From Verrucomicrobiota bacterium (GTDB lineage: Bacteria; Verrucomicrobiota; Lentisphaeria; Oligosphaerales; Oligosphaeraceae): a DNA stretch of 32,191 bases. Under the pieces are notes generated by a model, which worked only from the letters and a program-made list of their open reading frames with translations, made no database searches and had not been told where the DNA came from. The translations under genes and the position numbers were made by a program. The stretch covers positions 1 through 32,191 of the forward strand of contig JAGVUR010000050.1 in the NCBI GenBank assembly GCA_019136135.1, written 5' to 3'. This document shows, piece after piece, positions 15,506-24,510 of this stretch. Within the stretch, counting starts at the first letter, position 1. Each line of letters opens with the position of its first letter.

Positions 15506-17923
15506 TCATCTGTAGATAGCAAATCCCTTCGGTGTTTCGCCGGTTACGAAATAGTATGTGACACTGATGATGATGGCAATGACTCCTGCGAGGAATTCAC
15601 CGGCGACGAGTCCTGCCATGGTAGGCTTGAGCTTTTGGTATAATCGGCTTCCTCCGTACTTGGTAACGGCGTGTTTGACGACCCATCCCACTAGGAATGA
15701 CCCTGCGAAAAGCGTACTTTGATAGGTTCCCAGGGTTAGGAAGAGGACGGGATGCAACGGCCACCAGGGAAGACGTTGACGGCAAATCGTAAAGATAATG
15801 ACCAGCGAGAAGGTGATTGCGAATGCCGTGACAGCTTCCTTGACAGGTTTCATTTCTCCGAATCGCTGCCAGGCGGATCGGTTGTCAACGGGCTTGAGGG
15901 CGCCTTGCGCCTGGAGCGTATTGCGCAGGTATATGCTAGCATTGATCGCCATCGTTGGCGGCGATCCGTAGGACCAACCGTCGCCTACCTTGATCGCTCC
16001 TTCCTTGTACTGGAAATACAGTGTCACCGGAACGGCAACCATCAAGCCCAGGATAATGGCGAAAATTCCGAGGGTTGCAAGGCGTCCGATCTTCGTCTTC
16101 ATTTGATCGTTCAGGCAAAGGGATTCAACTGCGAAGGGCATGAAACGTTCACGCGGATCGACGAACATGACGCATGAGAAGAGTCCCATGATAAGAAGCT
16201 GTTCAGGTCCCAGGGCCTGCATTCCGAAGAATCCCCAGAGGATGGCGCAGGGAAAGATATTGGTATGGAGGTAGAAGACGCCAGCTTCCGCCATCATTCT
16301 GCTGGTAACGGTGAGCAGGATAAGCAATCCGAGCCCGTAGAGCAGGGAGAGCTGCCATTGCAATCCCGTTTGGAAGGAAAGTATCATGAAGGCGATCAGC
16401 CCTAGGATGAATGCCCGGAATCCCCAGATGGCGTGTGGTTCCACATCGTCGCCTCCTTTCAATCCAAATGATTTTCTGAGGATTGAGCTGTAGTATTGCC
16501 TTCCTGTGTAGATCAGGACGCAGAACATGGCGATGTAGGATCCTGCGTAGCAGAAGGAATTGATCGTCGGTCTTGTCATTGCCGGTCCCAAGGGGATGCC
16601 ATAGGTTGCAAGCTTGCCGGTACAGTAACCGAAAAGGAAGGGGGCAAGTCCCAGCGATAGCGAAATGTCCTTGGGGAGGAAATAGGCGAATCCTATGACA
16701 GTGAAGTAGATCGTCGGATTGAATAGGTCCCAGTTGCCGATGCCGGATCGGTAGTATGTGGGAACAAGCTTTAGAAAAGACCAAAAGTAGAATCTGATTT
16801 GGACTCTGATCAGTTGTTCTGGCCACCAGGCGTAGGCGAGGTTGTTGAGGTGGATGACCAGGACAGGTATCAGTCCCAACCAGAAGAGCTTGTTGTGGAA
16901 AAGAGGGCTGAGCACACGTCCGGGTTCGGGAAGCAACATCTTGGTGAATTCGACGGTTGGGTACGGAAGGTGCTCGTGTGTGTTCCATTGTCGATGTACG
17001 ACCAGTGCGAGTCCCGTTGCCGAGAGGCAGACGGTGACGACCAGGGGCAACCAGAAGAGGAGGGTGCGTCTCCAGGCGATCCAGGGGATGTCGTTGATGA
17101 TGGAGATTGCCTTGTCGCCTTCCCCGATGCCATTGATGAAACCGTCCAGGGCATTTGGGTCGAGCCTGGGTTCTGCGAGCATGACTGGCGGAACCAGCGG
17201 TACTGCGCCTGGATTGCGAAGGCGAATGGATTCCGGGAATGCGACGTCGATGACAGCCCTTGTGACTCCCTGCTTTTCCTCTTCTGTCATTAGGTCATCT
17301 GGTCTCGAGAGCCAATTCATTGCGTAGTCCGGGAGTTCCAGTTCATTTTCCCGCACGATGCCGGTGAGCGTTGCGTCTCCGATCATCCCATTGAGGTCTT
17401 CATAGATTTTTGTTTGGAATTCCTGGGATGGAGCTTCATCGTTTTTTGGAATCAGCTGGATTGTTTCCTTGGAGAGATTGGCCTTGACGAAATCGGCATG
17501 TGTTTTTGGCTGGTCTGCATTTGCGAGCTGGAGTTGGTTTGCGAGCTTGCGCCATTCGATGATTCGTCCCAATGGGATTTTAGGGATTTCGCCTTTCCAG
17601 GATGCGTTTGTTCTGTTGTAGTGGTGGGGGAACATCAGCACATTGGTGAAGTGGTGCATGAATCCGCGTCCCGGGATAAAGCAGACGAAGAGAACCATGC
17701 CTACGGACACTGCCAGTTCCTTGCCCGTCAAGGGGGCGCGTGGACCGAACAGTTTCAAGAGGGGATTGACGATCAGCACGAAGAGGATGAGCGTGCCAAG
17801 TATGGAAATGGGAAGGAAGTTGCCCACCAGGAACGTGCCCCTGATGACCATGTCGTTGAAAAACGTAAATCCACAAAGTACGATTACGCCGATAAAGCCT
17901 AGCAGAATTGATCGAATGGTCAT
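15506..17923 (-). CDS. DUF6785-type large polytopic membrane protein
   Basis: An 805-aa protein with about 14 or more hydrophobic segments. It begins with 'LLGFIGVIVLCGFTFFND', then 'PLTGKELAVSVGMVLFVCFI' and 'GRGFMHHFTNVLMFPHHYNR'. This opening is typical of the DUF6785/DUF6784 proteins common in Lentisphaerota and Planctomycetes, which resemble OPT-type transporters in layout. A soluble stretch at about 110-265 follows the third segment. Later parts include 'WNTHEHLPYPTVEFTKMLLP', 'FGYCTGKLATYGIPLGPAMT' and 'VMFVDPRERFMPFAVESLCL'. A transport role is likely but the substrate is unknown. ATG start; I see no clear ribosome site upstream. The downstream anchored protein shares its direction. 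Confidence 0.7.
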   Translation of the reverse strand: MTIRSILLGFIGVIVLCGFTFFNDMVIRGTFLVGNFLPISILGTLILFVLIVNPLLKLFGPRAPLTGKELAVSVGMVLFVCFIPGRGFMHHFTNVLMFPHHYNRTNASWKGEIPKIPLGRIIEWRKLANQLQLANADQPKTHADFVKANLSKETIQLIPKNDEAPSQEFQTKIYEDLNGMIGDATLTGIVRENELELPDYAMNWLSRPDDLMTEEEKQGVTRAVIDVAFPESIRLRNPGAVPLVPPVMLAEPRLDPNALDGFINGIGEGDKAISIINDIPWIAWRRTLLFWLPLVVTVCLSATGLALVVHRQWNTHEHLPYPTVEFTKMLLPEPGRVLSPLFHNKLFWLGLIPVLVIHLNNLAYAWWPEQLIRVQIRFYFWSFLKLVPTYYRSGIGNWDLFNPTIYFTVIGFAYFLPKDISLSLGLAPFLFGYCTGKLATYGIPLGPAMTRPTINSFCYAGSYIAMFCVLIYTGRQYYSSILRKSFGLKGGDDVEPHAIWGFRAFILGLIAFMILSFQTGLQWQLSLLYGLGLLILLTVTSRMMAEAGVFYLHTNIFPCAILWGFFGMQALGPEQLLIMGLFSCVMFVDPRERFMPFAVESLCLNDQMKTKIGRLATLGIFAIILGLMVAVPVTLYFQYKEGAIKVGDGWSYGSPPTMAINASIYLRNTLQAQGALKPVDNRSAWQRFGEMKPVKEAVTAFAITFSLVIIFTICRQRLPWWPLHPVLFLTLGTYQSTLFAGSFLVGWVVKHAVTKYGGSRLYQKLKPTMAGLVAGEFLAGVIAIIISVTYYFVTGETPKGFAIYR

Positions 17924-18050
17924 ATCAATAGAGTAGCATGGTTAGGATGGGTGAACATATGGAGTTTTCTAATATAGATCAACTTTCGGGAAAAACGAAA
18001 CCAAACACCTTGTTTTCCTCGAACATCGCCTGAATTACCAGCGATTTTCT

Positions 18051-18072
18051 CGCCGTTAGGGCGGCGTTTTTT
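18051..18072 (+). terminator. Plus-strand Rho-independent terminator without an obvious gene
   Basis: CGCCG (18051-18055), loop TTAGGG, CGGCG (18062-18066), then TTTTTT (18067-18072). The T run follows the stem only on the plus strand, yet both neighbouring genes are on the minus strand. It overlaps the stop codon of the esterase gene (18071-18073). It may end a short plus-strand transcript from the 17.9-18.05 kb gap. Confidence 0.5.
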
Positions 18073-19375
18073 ATTTGATTGTGAACGAGAAATTTGGCTG
18101 GGACGGGGTGTATCCGTGTGTTCCTCCTTGGATCCAAGTGATTGATTTTGGGCACCTGAGCTTTGAGAAGAAGATGAACACGCCAGATGGCGGCGAGACG
18201 TAATCTCCGAGTCCGGCTCGTGCGATATTGACGTTGCAGGAGGTTGGGATCCTTGAGGCATGGAAGATCGGGTCGTAGTAATCGAGTTGCGGGACGTACT
18301 TGATGTGCCAGGATCCGATAATCCGTCCCAGCGATTTTCCGCCCATGTCGCAGCACCAAGGCACCGAGGGTGCGATGCTGGTGACCTCATGGTCGAGAGC
18401 TGCGAGCCAGATTGCCTGGAGTCCTCCTTGCGAGCCTCCGTTGACTTTCAGGTCTTTTTGGTTCCATTCGGGCCTGGTCTTGAGATACCTGAGCGCCTGC
18501 AGGTCCCGGAGCGCCATTCCATTGAAGTATGCTGTTTCCGGGTTTGAGTTTTGGATGGGATCGAATCCGTATCCGTGTCCATTGGAGCTTGTCTTTTTCA
18601 GGTATTCGTCATAGTATTCATTGTCTTTTCCCAGGTCGTATCCGTGGGCATTGACTTCGAATACGACTTTGTTTTCCGGACCGTTGGTTGGGATGTCCTG
18701 CAGGATGTATCCTCGTCCATGGACGGTCAGTTCTGCGGGGATCGACTTGTCTTTGGCGTTGAGTGGGATCGTGATGTATCCCGTTGCTGGCCTGTTGTTC
18801 GGACCTGGGCATGGGATGGTGACCGCATAGATCGCCACATTGGGATTCTTTGATGGAACGGGTTGGAGGGTTGGTTGAAGCGGCGTTGCATCCAGTCGAG
18901 CCAATTGCCTTTTCCAGAATTCGTCAAAGTCCTCTGGCTCCTGCGTTGTCTTCATCAGCTGCGGGTCAGCTGCGGCGCTTCCCTCGAAGAAGACCTTGGA
19001 CCAATCTCCAGAGGATCGTCCAGGTTGTTTTGGCTTTCTGACGGGTTTCCCGTTGTTGTCGTAGAGTTCAGCATAGATCCTGACGAATCCTGGCTTTTGT
19101 ACTTTTGTTTTGATGATCAGCGGTTGTTGGTTTGCCGGCGAGTCGCCTTTCTCTGCGATTCCGTCGTCTCCAGTACGATTCCACTTGATGGTGTATCCAT
19201 CTGGAATTGCCTGTCCCTTGGTTTCCAGGTTAAGGGTAAACGTGATCGTTTCATCGACCTGGTACTGAAGCGGATTTTTGTCCGTCGTCCCCTTAAGGAA
19301 GAATTGGTTTATATCCACGTTTTGTGCCTGCATTGCAATAGCTACAATGCATAAGATGGCGATGAGTCTTTTCAT
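18071..19375 (-). CDS. Secreted acetyl-xylan esterase (CE7 / AXE1 family)
   Basis: A 434-aa protein with a signal peptide (cleavage probably after AMQA, about residue 17). A beta-sandwich N-terminal domain (about 20-130) is followed by an alpha/beta-hydrolase domain. The triad is visible: S315 in 'VNGGSQGG', D391 in 'ARAGLGDYVSPPSG' and H420 in 'GGTHGYTP'. The CE7 'RGYILQDIP' region (about 221-229) stands where the family has 'RGQGG' and appears degenerate. It should remove acetyl groups from xylan or acetylated oligosaccharides in the periplasm or outside. ATG with AAGGGC about 9 nt upstream. The stop overlaps a plus-strand terminator; I see no minus-strand one directly after it. Confidence 0.85.
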   Translation of the reverse strand: MKRLIAILCIVAIAMQAQNVDINQFFLKGTTDKNPLQYQVDETITFTLNLETKGQAIPDGYTIKWNRTGDDGIAEKGDSPANQQPLIIKTKVQKPGFVRIYAELYDNNGKPVRKPKQPGRSSGDWSKVFFEGSAAADPQLMKTTQEPEDFDEFWKRQLARLDATPLQPTLQPVPSKNPNVAIYAVTIPCPGPNNRPATGYITIPLNAKDKSIPAELTVHGRGYILQDIPTNGPENKVVFEVNAHGYDLGKDNEYYDEYLKKTSSNGHGYGFDPIQNSNPETAYFNGMALRDLQALRYLKTRPEWNQKDLKVNGGSQGGLQAIWLAALDHEVTSIAPSVPWCCDMGGKSLGRIIGSWHIKYVPQLDYYDPIFHASRIPTSCNVNIARAGLGDYVSPPSGVFIFFSKLRCPKSITWIQGGTHGYTPSQPNFSFTIK

Positions 19376-19402
19376 TTTTCGAGCCCTTAAATTATTAATG
19401 AA

Positions 19403-19440
19403 TCAGGCCGCTTGGGGATGCGTTCCTCCAAGCGGCCTGA
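19403..19440 (-). terminator. Terminator of the yajC-secDF operon
   Basis: A perfect 13-bp stem (TCAGGCCGCTTGG at 19403-19415 with 19428-19440) encloses a 12-base loop, about 30 bases after the secDF stop. On the minus strand the stem is followed by an AT-rich tract without a continuous T run, so termination efficiency is uncertain. The symmetry means it could act in both directions. Confidence 0.7.
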
Positions 19441-19471
19441 GTTTGAATCTAGAATGAACTAGGCAGGCGCA

Positions 19472-22174
19472 TTATCGCGCTTTGGCCCGCTGCAGCGATT
19501 TGCTTTGTTCGCGCTTGAGCGCCTTCTTGTGCCAGGTATTGATGAAATCGCTGGCGATGAAGATCGTCGAGTAGGTACCCGTGATGATACCGTAGAACGT
19601 GACCAATGCGAAGTCCCAGACGTCACCACCGGCGGCGACCAGCAGCGCAATGGTGGCGAGAGATGTGGTAAAGGAAGTCATGGCGGTACGTGACAGAGTT
19701 TGGTTCAAGCTCTGGTTGATCAGATCGGAGTACTCGATCGAATCATCGAGGGATTGGGTTTCGCGGATACGATCGAAGATAACAATCGTATCGTTGAGCG
19801 AGTAGCCGATAATCGTCATCAATGCGGCGACGACCGTAGGAGTGAGCCGGCCGCCAAACAGCATGAAGACACCTGCGGAAACAATCACGTCGTGGATGAC
19901 CGCGATGACAGCCGCAAGACCGTACATCAATTCAAAACGGAAGGCCAAATAGACAATCACGCCGACGATTGACCAGAATGCCGACCAGAAGGCGTCCTTG
20001 CGGAACTGCGCGCCGACGTGGCCGCCGACAACACGCGTCTCGCCTTCGGCAAAGGAGGCATCGGCAAACTTCTCGTTCAACTTCTGCCTGAGTTGTTCAG
20101 AATCGAGGTTGCCCTGCGCCTTGTCGTTGTCAGCGTTCAGTGGGAGGACGATTTCCAGCATTTCGTCACCGCCCTGACCGGTTTTGTAGCCGATTCTCAG
20201 GTTGTCTTCGTAACCCAAGTCAGCCATGAATGATCTGACTTGATCGACTGGAGGTGCGACTTTTTCGACCTTGTACATCAGCTGCGTACCGCCGGCGAAG
20301 TCAATGCCCAGCATGTTTTTGCCTCTGACTGCGAAGACGATAAATGAAAAGATGACCAAAGCGAGAGAGATCTTAGTTGCGGGCCTGCAGAGCTTGATGA
20401 AGTCGATCTTCGGATCCTTGAGGAATTCGAGCGATCGCATTGGGAGTGCTTTGATGAGATCCTTCATGATGAGAACGTCGAAGATTGCCCTTGTCATGAA
20501 GATTGCGGTGAACATGGAAGCGAAGATACCGAATGCCAGGGTAACAGCGAATCCCTTGATTGAACCGCTACCGAAGGTATAGAGGAAGAAGCTTGTGATC
20601 AGGGTCGTGAGGTTGGAGTCGAAGATCGAGCTGAAAGCACGTTCGTAACCGCTCTTGATCGAGTTGGCCAGGCTCTTGTTCTTTTGGAGTTCTTCTCGGA
20701 TACGCTCGAAGATCAGGACGTTTGCGTCAACGGCCATACCGATGGTAAGGACCATACCTGCGATACCAGGCATCGTGATCGTTGCGTGGGTGATCGACAT
20801 GGAACCCAGAACCAGAAGGGTGTTGACTATCAATGCGATGACTGCGATCACGCCAGACAAGTGGTAGTACCAAATCATGAAGATGACGACGAGTCCAAGA
20901 CCGACGAGACCCGCCAAGGCGCCGGACTTGACGGCGTCAGCACCCAAGGTGGGGTCGGTGCCGAATTCGGAGTTGATTTCGATGGTCACAGGGACGTTAC
21001 CCGAGGAGATGACGACCGAGAGGCGCTTGGCATCTTCGTAGGAGAACTGCCCGGTGATCTGTGCGCGTCCGCCGGTGATCGCTTCGCGGAGGTTGGGAGC
21101 GGAATAGACTCTGCCGTCCAGGACGATCGCGAGCTGGCGTCCAACGTTTTCGCTGGTAACTTCGCCGAAGGCGATCGCTCCGCGCTGGTTGAATTCCAAC
21201 GCGATCGACCACTGTCCGTACTGGTCCATATCGGGCCTTGCGCGGGTGACGTCTTCGCCTCGGACACGCTCGGCGGCTTTCTTGATGAAGACGATCTGCG
21301 TCGTTTCGCGACCATCGTGCTCTTCGACGATTTCCTTGCGTACGAGATCGGCGGGGACTTCAAATGTGCGTCCTTCCTCGACGGCCTGGTAGTACTGGTT
21401 GACCAGGGTTGCGTTGTTTTCGGCGACGAGATGGAACTCGAGTTTTGCGGTATCCTTGATCGTCTTTCTGATGTCGGCCTTGTCGCCTTCGTTGACTGCG
21501 GGCATTCTGATCGAGATTGTTGTCTCTCCGGCAGTTTTGATTTCCGGTTCCGTAACACCGAGCTTATTGAGTCGATTTTCGAGGATTGCCCGGATTCTGT
21601 CTCTGATTTCAGTAGGTTCTTCGCCTCTCTTGAGGTCGTCTTTATTGAATCCGACAATAAATTCCGTACCGCCTTGCAGGTCGAGTCCGAGGATGAGTCG
21701 TCCAGCGGTTTTTATACGTAAGTATCTGAGTACGATTGCATTGGATGCGTCTTTGTGGCTTGGGACCTTGACATAGTCGCCCAATCGGATTGAGTTTTCG
21801 TTTTCGCCTCCTTGCGCGGCTCTTTCGAGGAGTCTAAATGGCGAGATATCTTCATCTTCGGCCTGGATTGTTTCGATTCTCTTCTGGAGTTCGTCGAAGG
21901 TATTGGCCTTTACGGTTTCGCTGTATTCGGTTTGTAGCTTTTTAAATTCCTTGCTGTTTTTGTCCTTGATGTCTTCAAGTTGCTTACGGACTTCTTCGAG
22001 CGTGCCCTTTTCCTTAAGCGCCTCCCTCGACTTGTTGTATTTCTTGACTTGTTTTGCAGAGAGCTTGTTGAATTTGGCCAGGAAATCCTGGTCTTTGATT
22101 GGGAACATCGAGGAGGTCCATCCAATGATGATCACAGCGATGATGGCCCAGCGAATGATCAATGACTTTTTCAT
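19472..22174 (-). CDS. secDF: Fused protein translocase subunit SecDF
   Basis: A 900-aa fusion of SecD and SecF, which uses the proton gradient to pull exported proteins through SecYEG on the periplasmic side. SecD half: membrane helix at 7-23, long periplasmic part with 'LILGLDLQGGTEFIVG' (161-176), then 'LAGLVGLGLVVIFMIWYYH', 'GMVLTIGMAVDANVLIFERI' and 'GSIKGFAVTLAFGI'. SecF half from about 590: 'MLGIDFAGGTQL' near 622, 'ALMTIIGYSLNDTIVIFDRI' and 'ITGTYSTIFIAS' at the end. The segment from about 30 to 115, between the first helix and the P1 region, is a charged coiled-coil-like insertion. ATG with AAGGAAA about 10 nt upstream. It follows yajC by 46 bases and ends before a strong hairpin. 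Confidence 0.95.
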   Translation of the reverse strand: MKKSLIIRWAIIAVIIIGWTSSMFPIKDQDFLAKFNKLSAKQVKKYNKSREALKEKGTLEEVRKQLEDIKDKNSKEFKKLQTEYSETVKANTFDELQKRIETIQAEDEDISPFRLLERAAQGGENENSIRLGDYVKVPSHKDASNAIVLRYLRIKTAGRLILGLDLQGGTEFIVGFNKDDLKRGEEPTEIRDRIRAILENRLNKLGVTEPEIKTAGETTISIRMPAVNEGDKADIRKTIKDTAKLEFHLVAENNATLVNQYYQAVEEGRTFEVPADLVRKEIVEEHDGRETTQIVFIKKAAERVRGEDVTRARPDMDQYGQWSIALEFNQRGAIAFGEVTSENVGRQLAIVLDGRVYSAPNLREAITGGRAQITGQFSYEDAKRLSVVISSGNVPVTIEINSEFGTDPTLGADAVKSGALAGLVGLGLVVIFMIWYYHLSGVIAVIALIVNTLLVLGSMSITHATITMPGIAGMVLTIGMAVDANVLIFERIREELQKNKSLANSIKSGYERAFSSIFDSNLTTLITSFFLYTFGSGSIKGFAVTLAFGIFASMFTAIFMTRAIFDVLIMKDLIKALPMRSLEFLKDPKIDFIKLCRPATKISLALVIFSFIVFAVRGKNMLGIDFAGGTQLMYKVEKVAPPVDQVRSFMADLGYEDNLRIGYKTGQGGDEMLEIVLPLNADNDKAQGNLDSEQLRQKLNEKFADASFAEGETRVVGGHVGAQFRKDAFWSAFWSIVGVIVYLAFRFELMYGLAAVIAVIHDVIVSAGVFMLFGGRLTPTVVAALMTIIGYSLNDTIVIFDRIRETQSLDDSIEYSDLINQSLNQTLSRTAMTSFTTSLATIALLVAAGGDVWDFALVTFYGIITGTYSTIFIASDFINTWHKKALKREQSKSLQRAKAR

Positions 22175-22220
22175 AACAACTCGTTTCCTTGAGACAAATA
22201 CTATGTGCTACTGTTTGATT

Positions 22221-22577
22221 TTACTTCTTTTCAGGGGGTGCGGCAGTGGCTGAATCCTCGACTTTACGATCAACTGCGCCACGTAGGAATTCGATGACGA
22301 CTCCTTCTGCGACTTCGACCTTGATCGTTGTTTCGGTGACACCTTTGACAGTGCCAAGGATTCCGCCGACGGTGCGGATCTTGTCCCCGGCCATCAGGGC
22401 TTTCTGCATTTCAGCTTGTTCCTTTTGCTTCTTCTGCTGTGGACGGATCATCATGAAGTAGAGGATTCCGAACAAGGGGATGAAAATCAAAAAGGAACTA
22501 AGCCCGCCGCCTGCAGGAGCCGAACCCTCGGCAGCCTGGGCAAATACTAACAAACTATCGCTCAACAAATTAAACAC
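22221..22577 (-). CDS. yajC: Preprotein translocase accessory subunit YajC
   Basis: About 118 aa. I chose the GTG at 22575-22577 because AGGAG stands 9 bases upstream; an in-frame TTG two codons earlier is only 4 bases from it. The longer frame to 22697 runs back into the -35 site. Parts: a short N-terminal hydrophobic stretch and Gly-rich link, one membrane helix 'SFLIFIPLFGILYFMMIRPQ' with the family's 'RPQQKKQKE', then the small beta domain 'LMAGDKIRTVGGILGTVKGV'. It associates with SecDF in the inner membrane. The charged Ala/Pro/Lys tail is normal. First gene of the yajC-secDF operon. Confidence 0.92.
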   Translation of the reverse strand: MFNLLSDSLLVFAQAAEGSAPAGGGLSSFLIFIPLFGILYFMMIRPQQKKQKEQAEMQKALMAGDKIRTVGGILGTVKGVTETTIKVEVAEGVVIEFLRGAVDRKVEDSATAAPPEKK

Positions 22578-22669
22578 GATCAATTTCTCCTGACTTAATT
22601 GCCGTACAAAAGGAAAGCGTCTAGCCCTGTTGGGCACTATGACGCACTCTACAATTTGGGAAAATGATA

Positions 22670-22697
22670 AACATACCACAATCGCGAAAAGTTGCAA
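22670..22697 (-). promoter_or_regulatory. Candidate promoter of yajC-secDF
   Basis: On the minus strand TTGCAA (22692-22697), 16 bases, TATGTT (22670-22675). The start point would be near 22662, giving a leader of about 85 bases. That leader contains a small GCCC/GGGC hairpin (22624-22635). The -35 sequence and spacing equal those of the tRNA-Glu promoter candidate. Confidence 0.45.
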
Positions 22698-22844
22698 TAA
22701 AATTCGGCAATTATTTTCGCGCTTTCCCTGTATCTTGACGACTGTCGCCAGTTGCCGTTGCCTGGACCTGAAAGTGGATTTTTTTCACACTTTTGTACTC
22801 GAAGGGAATGTGACATGCCCCTTGGGATTGGCGTTATAGGATGG

Positions 22845-23765
22845 TCATCTGCTATTATTGATATTGTCGGTTGCGACGATTGTTGCACCGATGAGCACTG
22901 CGAAGAGCGAGACGATTTCTGTCGTGGATGGGAGCGTGCCCTGGATGATCCATGCGTTAATGAGTGTAAAGAGCGGTGCGAATTGCTCGATTGCCGCAGC
23001 CGCGGCAACTTTCACGGATCGGAGGCCATAGTAGAACAGGGCAAAGCCGAAGGCGGTGCAGCCGATGCCCTGGATGACCAAGAGCATCCAATGCCTTGTG
23101 GTAAGTTGTGCATAGGCTTGTGGGCCCTCGATCAGCAAGGCTGCGGCAAGGGTGATCAGTCCTGCTGGAAGCAACCTGCATCCGTTGAGGAGATTGGGGT
23201 TGAATGTCTGCAAGAGCGTTTTGCCAATAATCGTGCCGAAGGTCCAGAGGATTGCGGCGACGGCGGCGAGGCACCAGCCGAGCCAGGCTTTGTCATGCCC
23301 CTCCTCAATGCCTGGCTTGTTGAGCAAGGCGCCAGCCAAGTAGGCGATGATGACAACGATGATGCCAAAAATGCTTTTGGGACCGATTTTTTCCTTGAGC
23401 AAAGCCCATGCTGCCAGGGTGGCGAGGACGATTTGGGAACGCAGGACCATGCTCACCAAGGCAGGATGCAAAAACTTAAGTGCAGTAATGTACGCCAATT
23501 GGGCAAATGTGGTGCAGAACAATACGTAAATTACCAACAGGACAATGCAGCGGCGAGTAAACAGCGATTTCTTGAAATGCCGGACTGACAGGACAAGGAA
23601 AAAAGCGCCGCCCATGGTCAGGCTGGTGGAGGAAATGACAAGCGAAGGGACGGATGACCCCAAGAGTGAAATGATGACGGGGTCGAATGACCAGACAAAC
23701 CAGGCAAGGAAGCAGCTGATGTATGGCAATGCCAAGTTCGAAGTTTTAAGGGGCGACTCAGTCAT
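22845..23765 (-). CDS. EamA/DMT-family transporter
   Basis: About 306 aa with ten hydrophobic segments in two five-helix halves, the standard layout of drug/metabolite transporters. The N-terminal half opens with 'SCFLAWFVWSFDPVIISLLG'. The helix 3-4 region is 'FAQLAYITALKFLHPALVSM' and is followed by 'ATLAAWALLKEKIG', the conserved glutamate-containing stretch of EamA repeats. The second half has 'IQGIGCTAFGFALFYYGLRS' and 'PLFTLINAWIIQGTLPSTTE'. The substrate is unknown; relatives export amino acids or other metabolites. The ATG at 23763-23765 lies one base after the stop of the preceding gene, so translation is probably coupled. A TTG start 12 codons earlier is possible but has no advantage. 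Confidence 0.82.
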   Translation of the reverse strand: MTESPLKTSNLALPYISCFLAWFVWSFDPVIISLLGSSVPSLVISSTSLTMGGAFFLVLSVRHFKKSLFTRRCIVLLVIYVLFCTTFAQLAYITALKFLHPALVSMVLRSQIVLATLAAWALLKEKIGPKSIFGIIVVIIAYLAGALLNKPGIEEGHDKAWLGWCLAAVAAILWTFGTIIGKTLLQTFNPNLLNGCRLLPAGLITLAAALLIEGPQAYAQLTTRHWMLLVIQGIGCTAFGFALFYYGLRSVKVAAAAAIEQFAPLFTLINAWIIQGTLPSTTEIVSLFAVLIGATIVATDNINNSR

Positions 23766-23766
23766 T

Positions 23767-24477
23767 CTATCGTAGCGAATTGCACAAAATACCGAAGGCA
23801 ATCAAAAGTAGTTCGGCGCAAGTGAAGTAGAACGACTTCGCCTCGATTTGCCTCGAGCCGGGCTTGAAGGGAGCAAAGCTCTCGATTTTGTCGGTAATAA
23901 GGAAGGCGAGGATAAGGGTGACGATCGGGATCAGCGAGAAGGATCCGCTAAGCGTAATGAAGATGATGAAAATGAAGATGGCGACGATCCAGTGCGCCAA
24001 GTTAACTAGTGTCGGCTTGTCTTCTTGCCTGCCCTTTGCGGCTCCTGCCAAGTCTAGCATCAGGCAAGCTGCAAGGCAATTGACGATGATGATCCAGGAG
24101 TGCGCATGGACTGCGAAGAGGATGAAGACAAGAAGCGGTTTGAACAGCAGGAAGCCGAGCTCGATCGCTGAATTTTCGTTGTAGTCGGGATTGATTTTTC
24201 TGGCGATGAGCCGTCCGATCAGGGGGGTTGCGTCATCGATCCGTCCTTTATGGATTGCATTTTGCCAGAGGGCGACGATGATTGCGGCCACGACAGCGGC
24301 GATGGCGTGGACTTTGAAAAGCCTTTCGCACAGGATGGCGATGAGGAAGGAGATCAATCCGATGGCTGCCTCGATGGCGACGACTCCCCCACGCCAGAAT
24401 TTAGGCCTGTCCTCATCGGACAGATCTGGTGTATTGAATCGTGTTTCGTACGCTAGCAGCCATAGGAATTTACGCAT
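23767..24477 (-). CDS. Integral membrane protein of unknown function
   Basis: A 236-aa protein with about six hydrophobic segments, for example 'AAIGLISFLIAILCERLF', 'AIAAVVAAIIVALW', 'PLLVFILFAVHAHSWIIIV' and 'HWIVAIFIFIIFITLSG'. It has a soluble loop with 'HKGRIDDATPLIGRLIARKI'. The arrangement 'FxTRFxTPD...GG...IG' followed by a short Asp-rich loop faintly recalls CobS (cobalamin synthase), but the DGLAD motif is missing, so I do not assign that function. ATG with GGAG and AGGA upstream (AGGA about 2 nt away, GGAG about 10). It lies 33 bases after dapA and directly before the EamA gene, so all three probably share one transcript. Confidence 0.65.
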   Translation of the reverse strand: MRKFLWLLAYETRFNTPDLSDEDRPKFWRGGVVAIEAAIGLISFLIAILCERLFKVHAIAAVVAAIIVALWQNAIHKGRIDDATPLIGRLIARKINPDYNENSAIELGFLLFKPLLVFILFAVHAHSWIIIVNCLAACLMLDLAGAAKGRQEDKPTLVNLAHWIVAIFIFIIFITLSGSFSLIPIVTLILAFLITDKIESFAPFKPGSRQIEAKSFYFTCAELLLIAFGILCNSLR

Positions 24478-24510
24478 GTCCTGTCATCTCCTTTGGGGGG
24501 GTGTTGGCGG

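Noticed and set aside
15472..15522. Upstream ATG for the Gln/Pro-rich anchored protein
   Set aside because: It would overlap the DUF6785 gene; the ATG at 15471 has a good AAGGAAA site.
20684..21721. A 345-codon plus-strand frame opposite secDF
   Set aside because: It is antisense to conserved SecD motifs and its composition (Asp/Glu/Gly-rich) is what a shadow frame gives.
22578..22697. Long form of YajC starting with a TTG at 22697
   Set aside because: It begins within the candidate promoter; the GTG at 22577 has AGGAG at 9 bases and gives the usual length.
23767..24477. CobS (cobalamin synthase) for the six-helix membrane protein
   Set aside because: The opening resembles CobS loosely, but the conserved Asp-rich DGLAD motif is absent.
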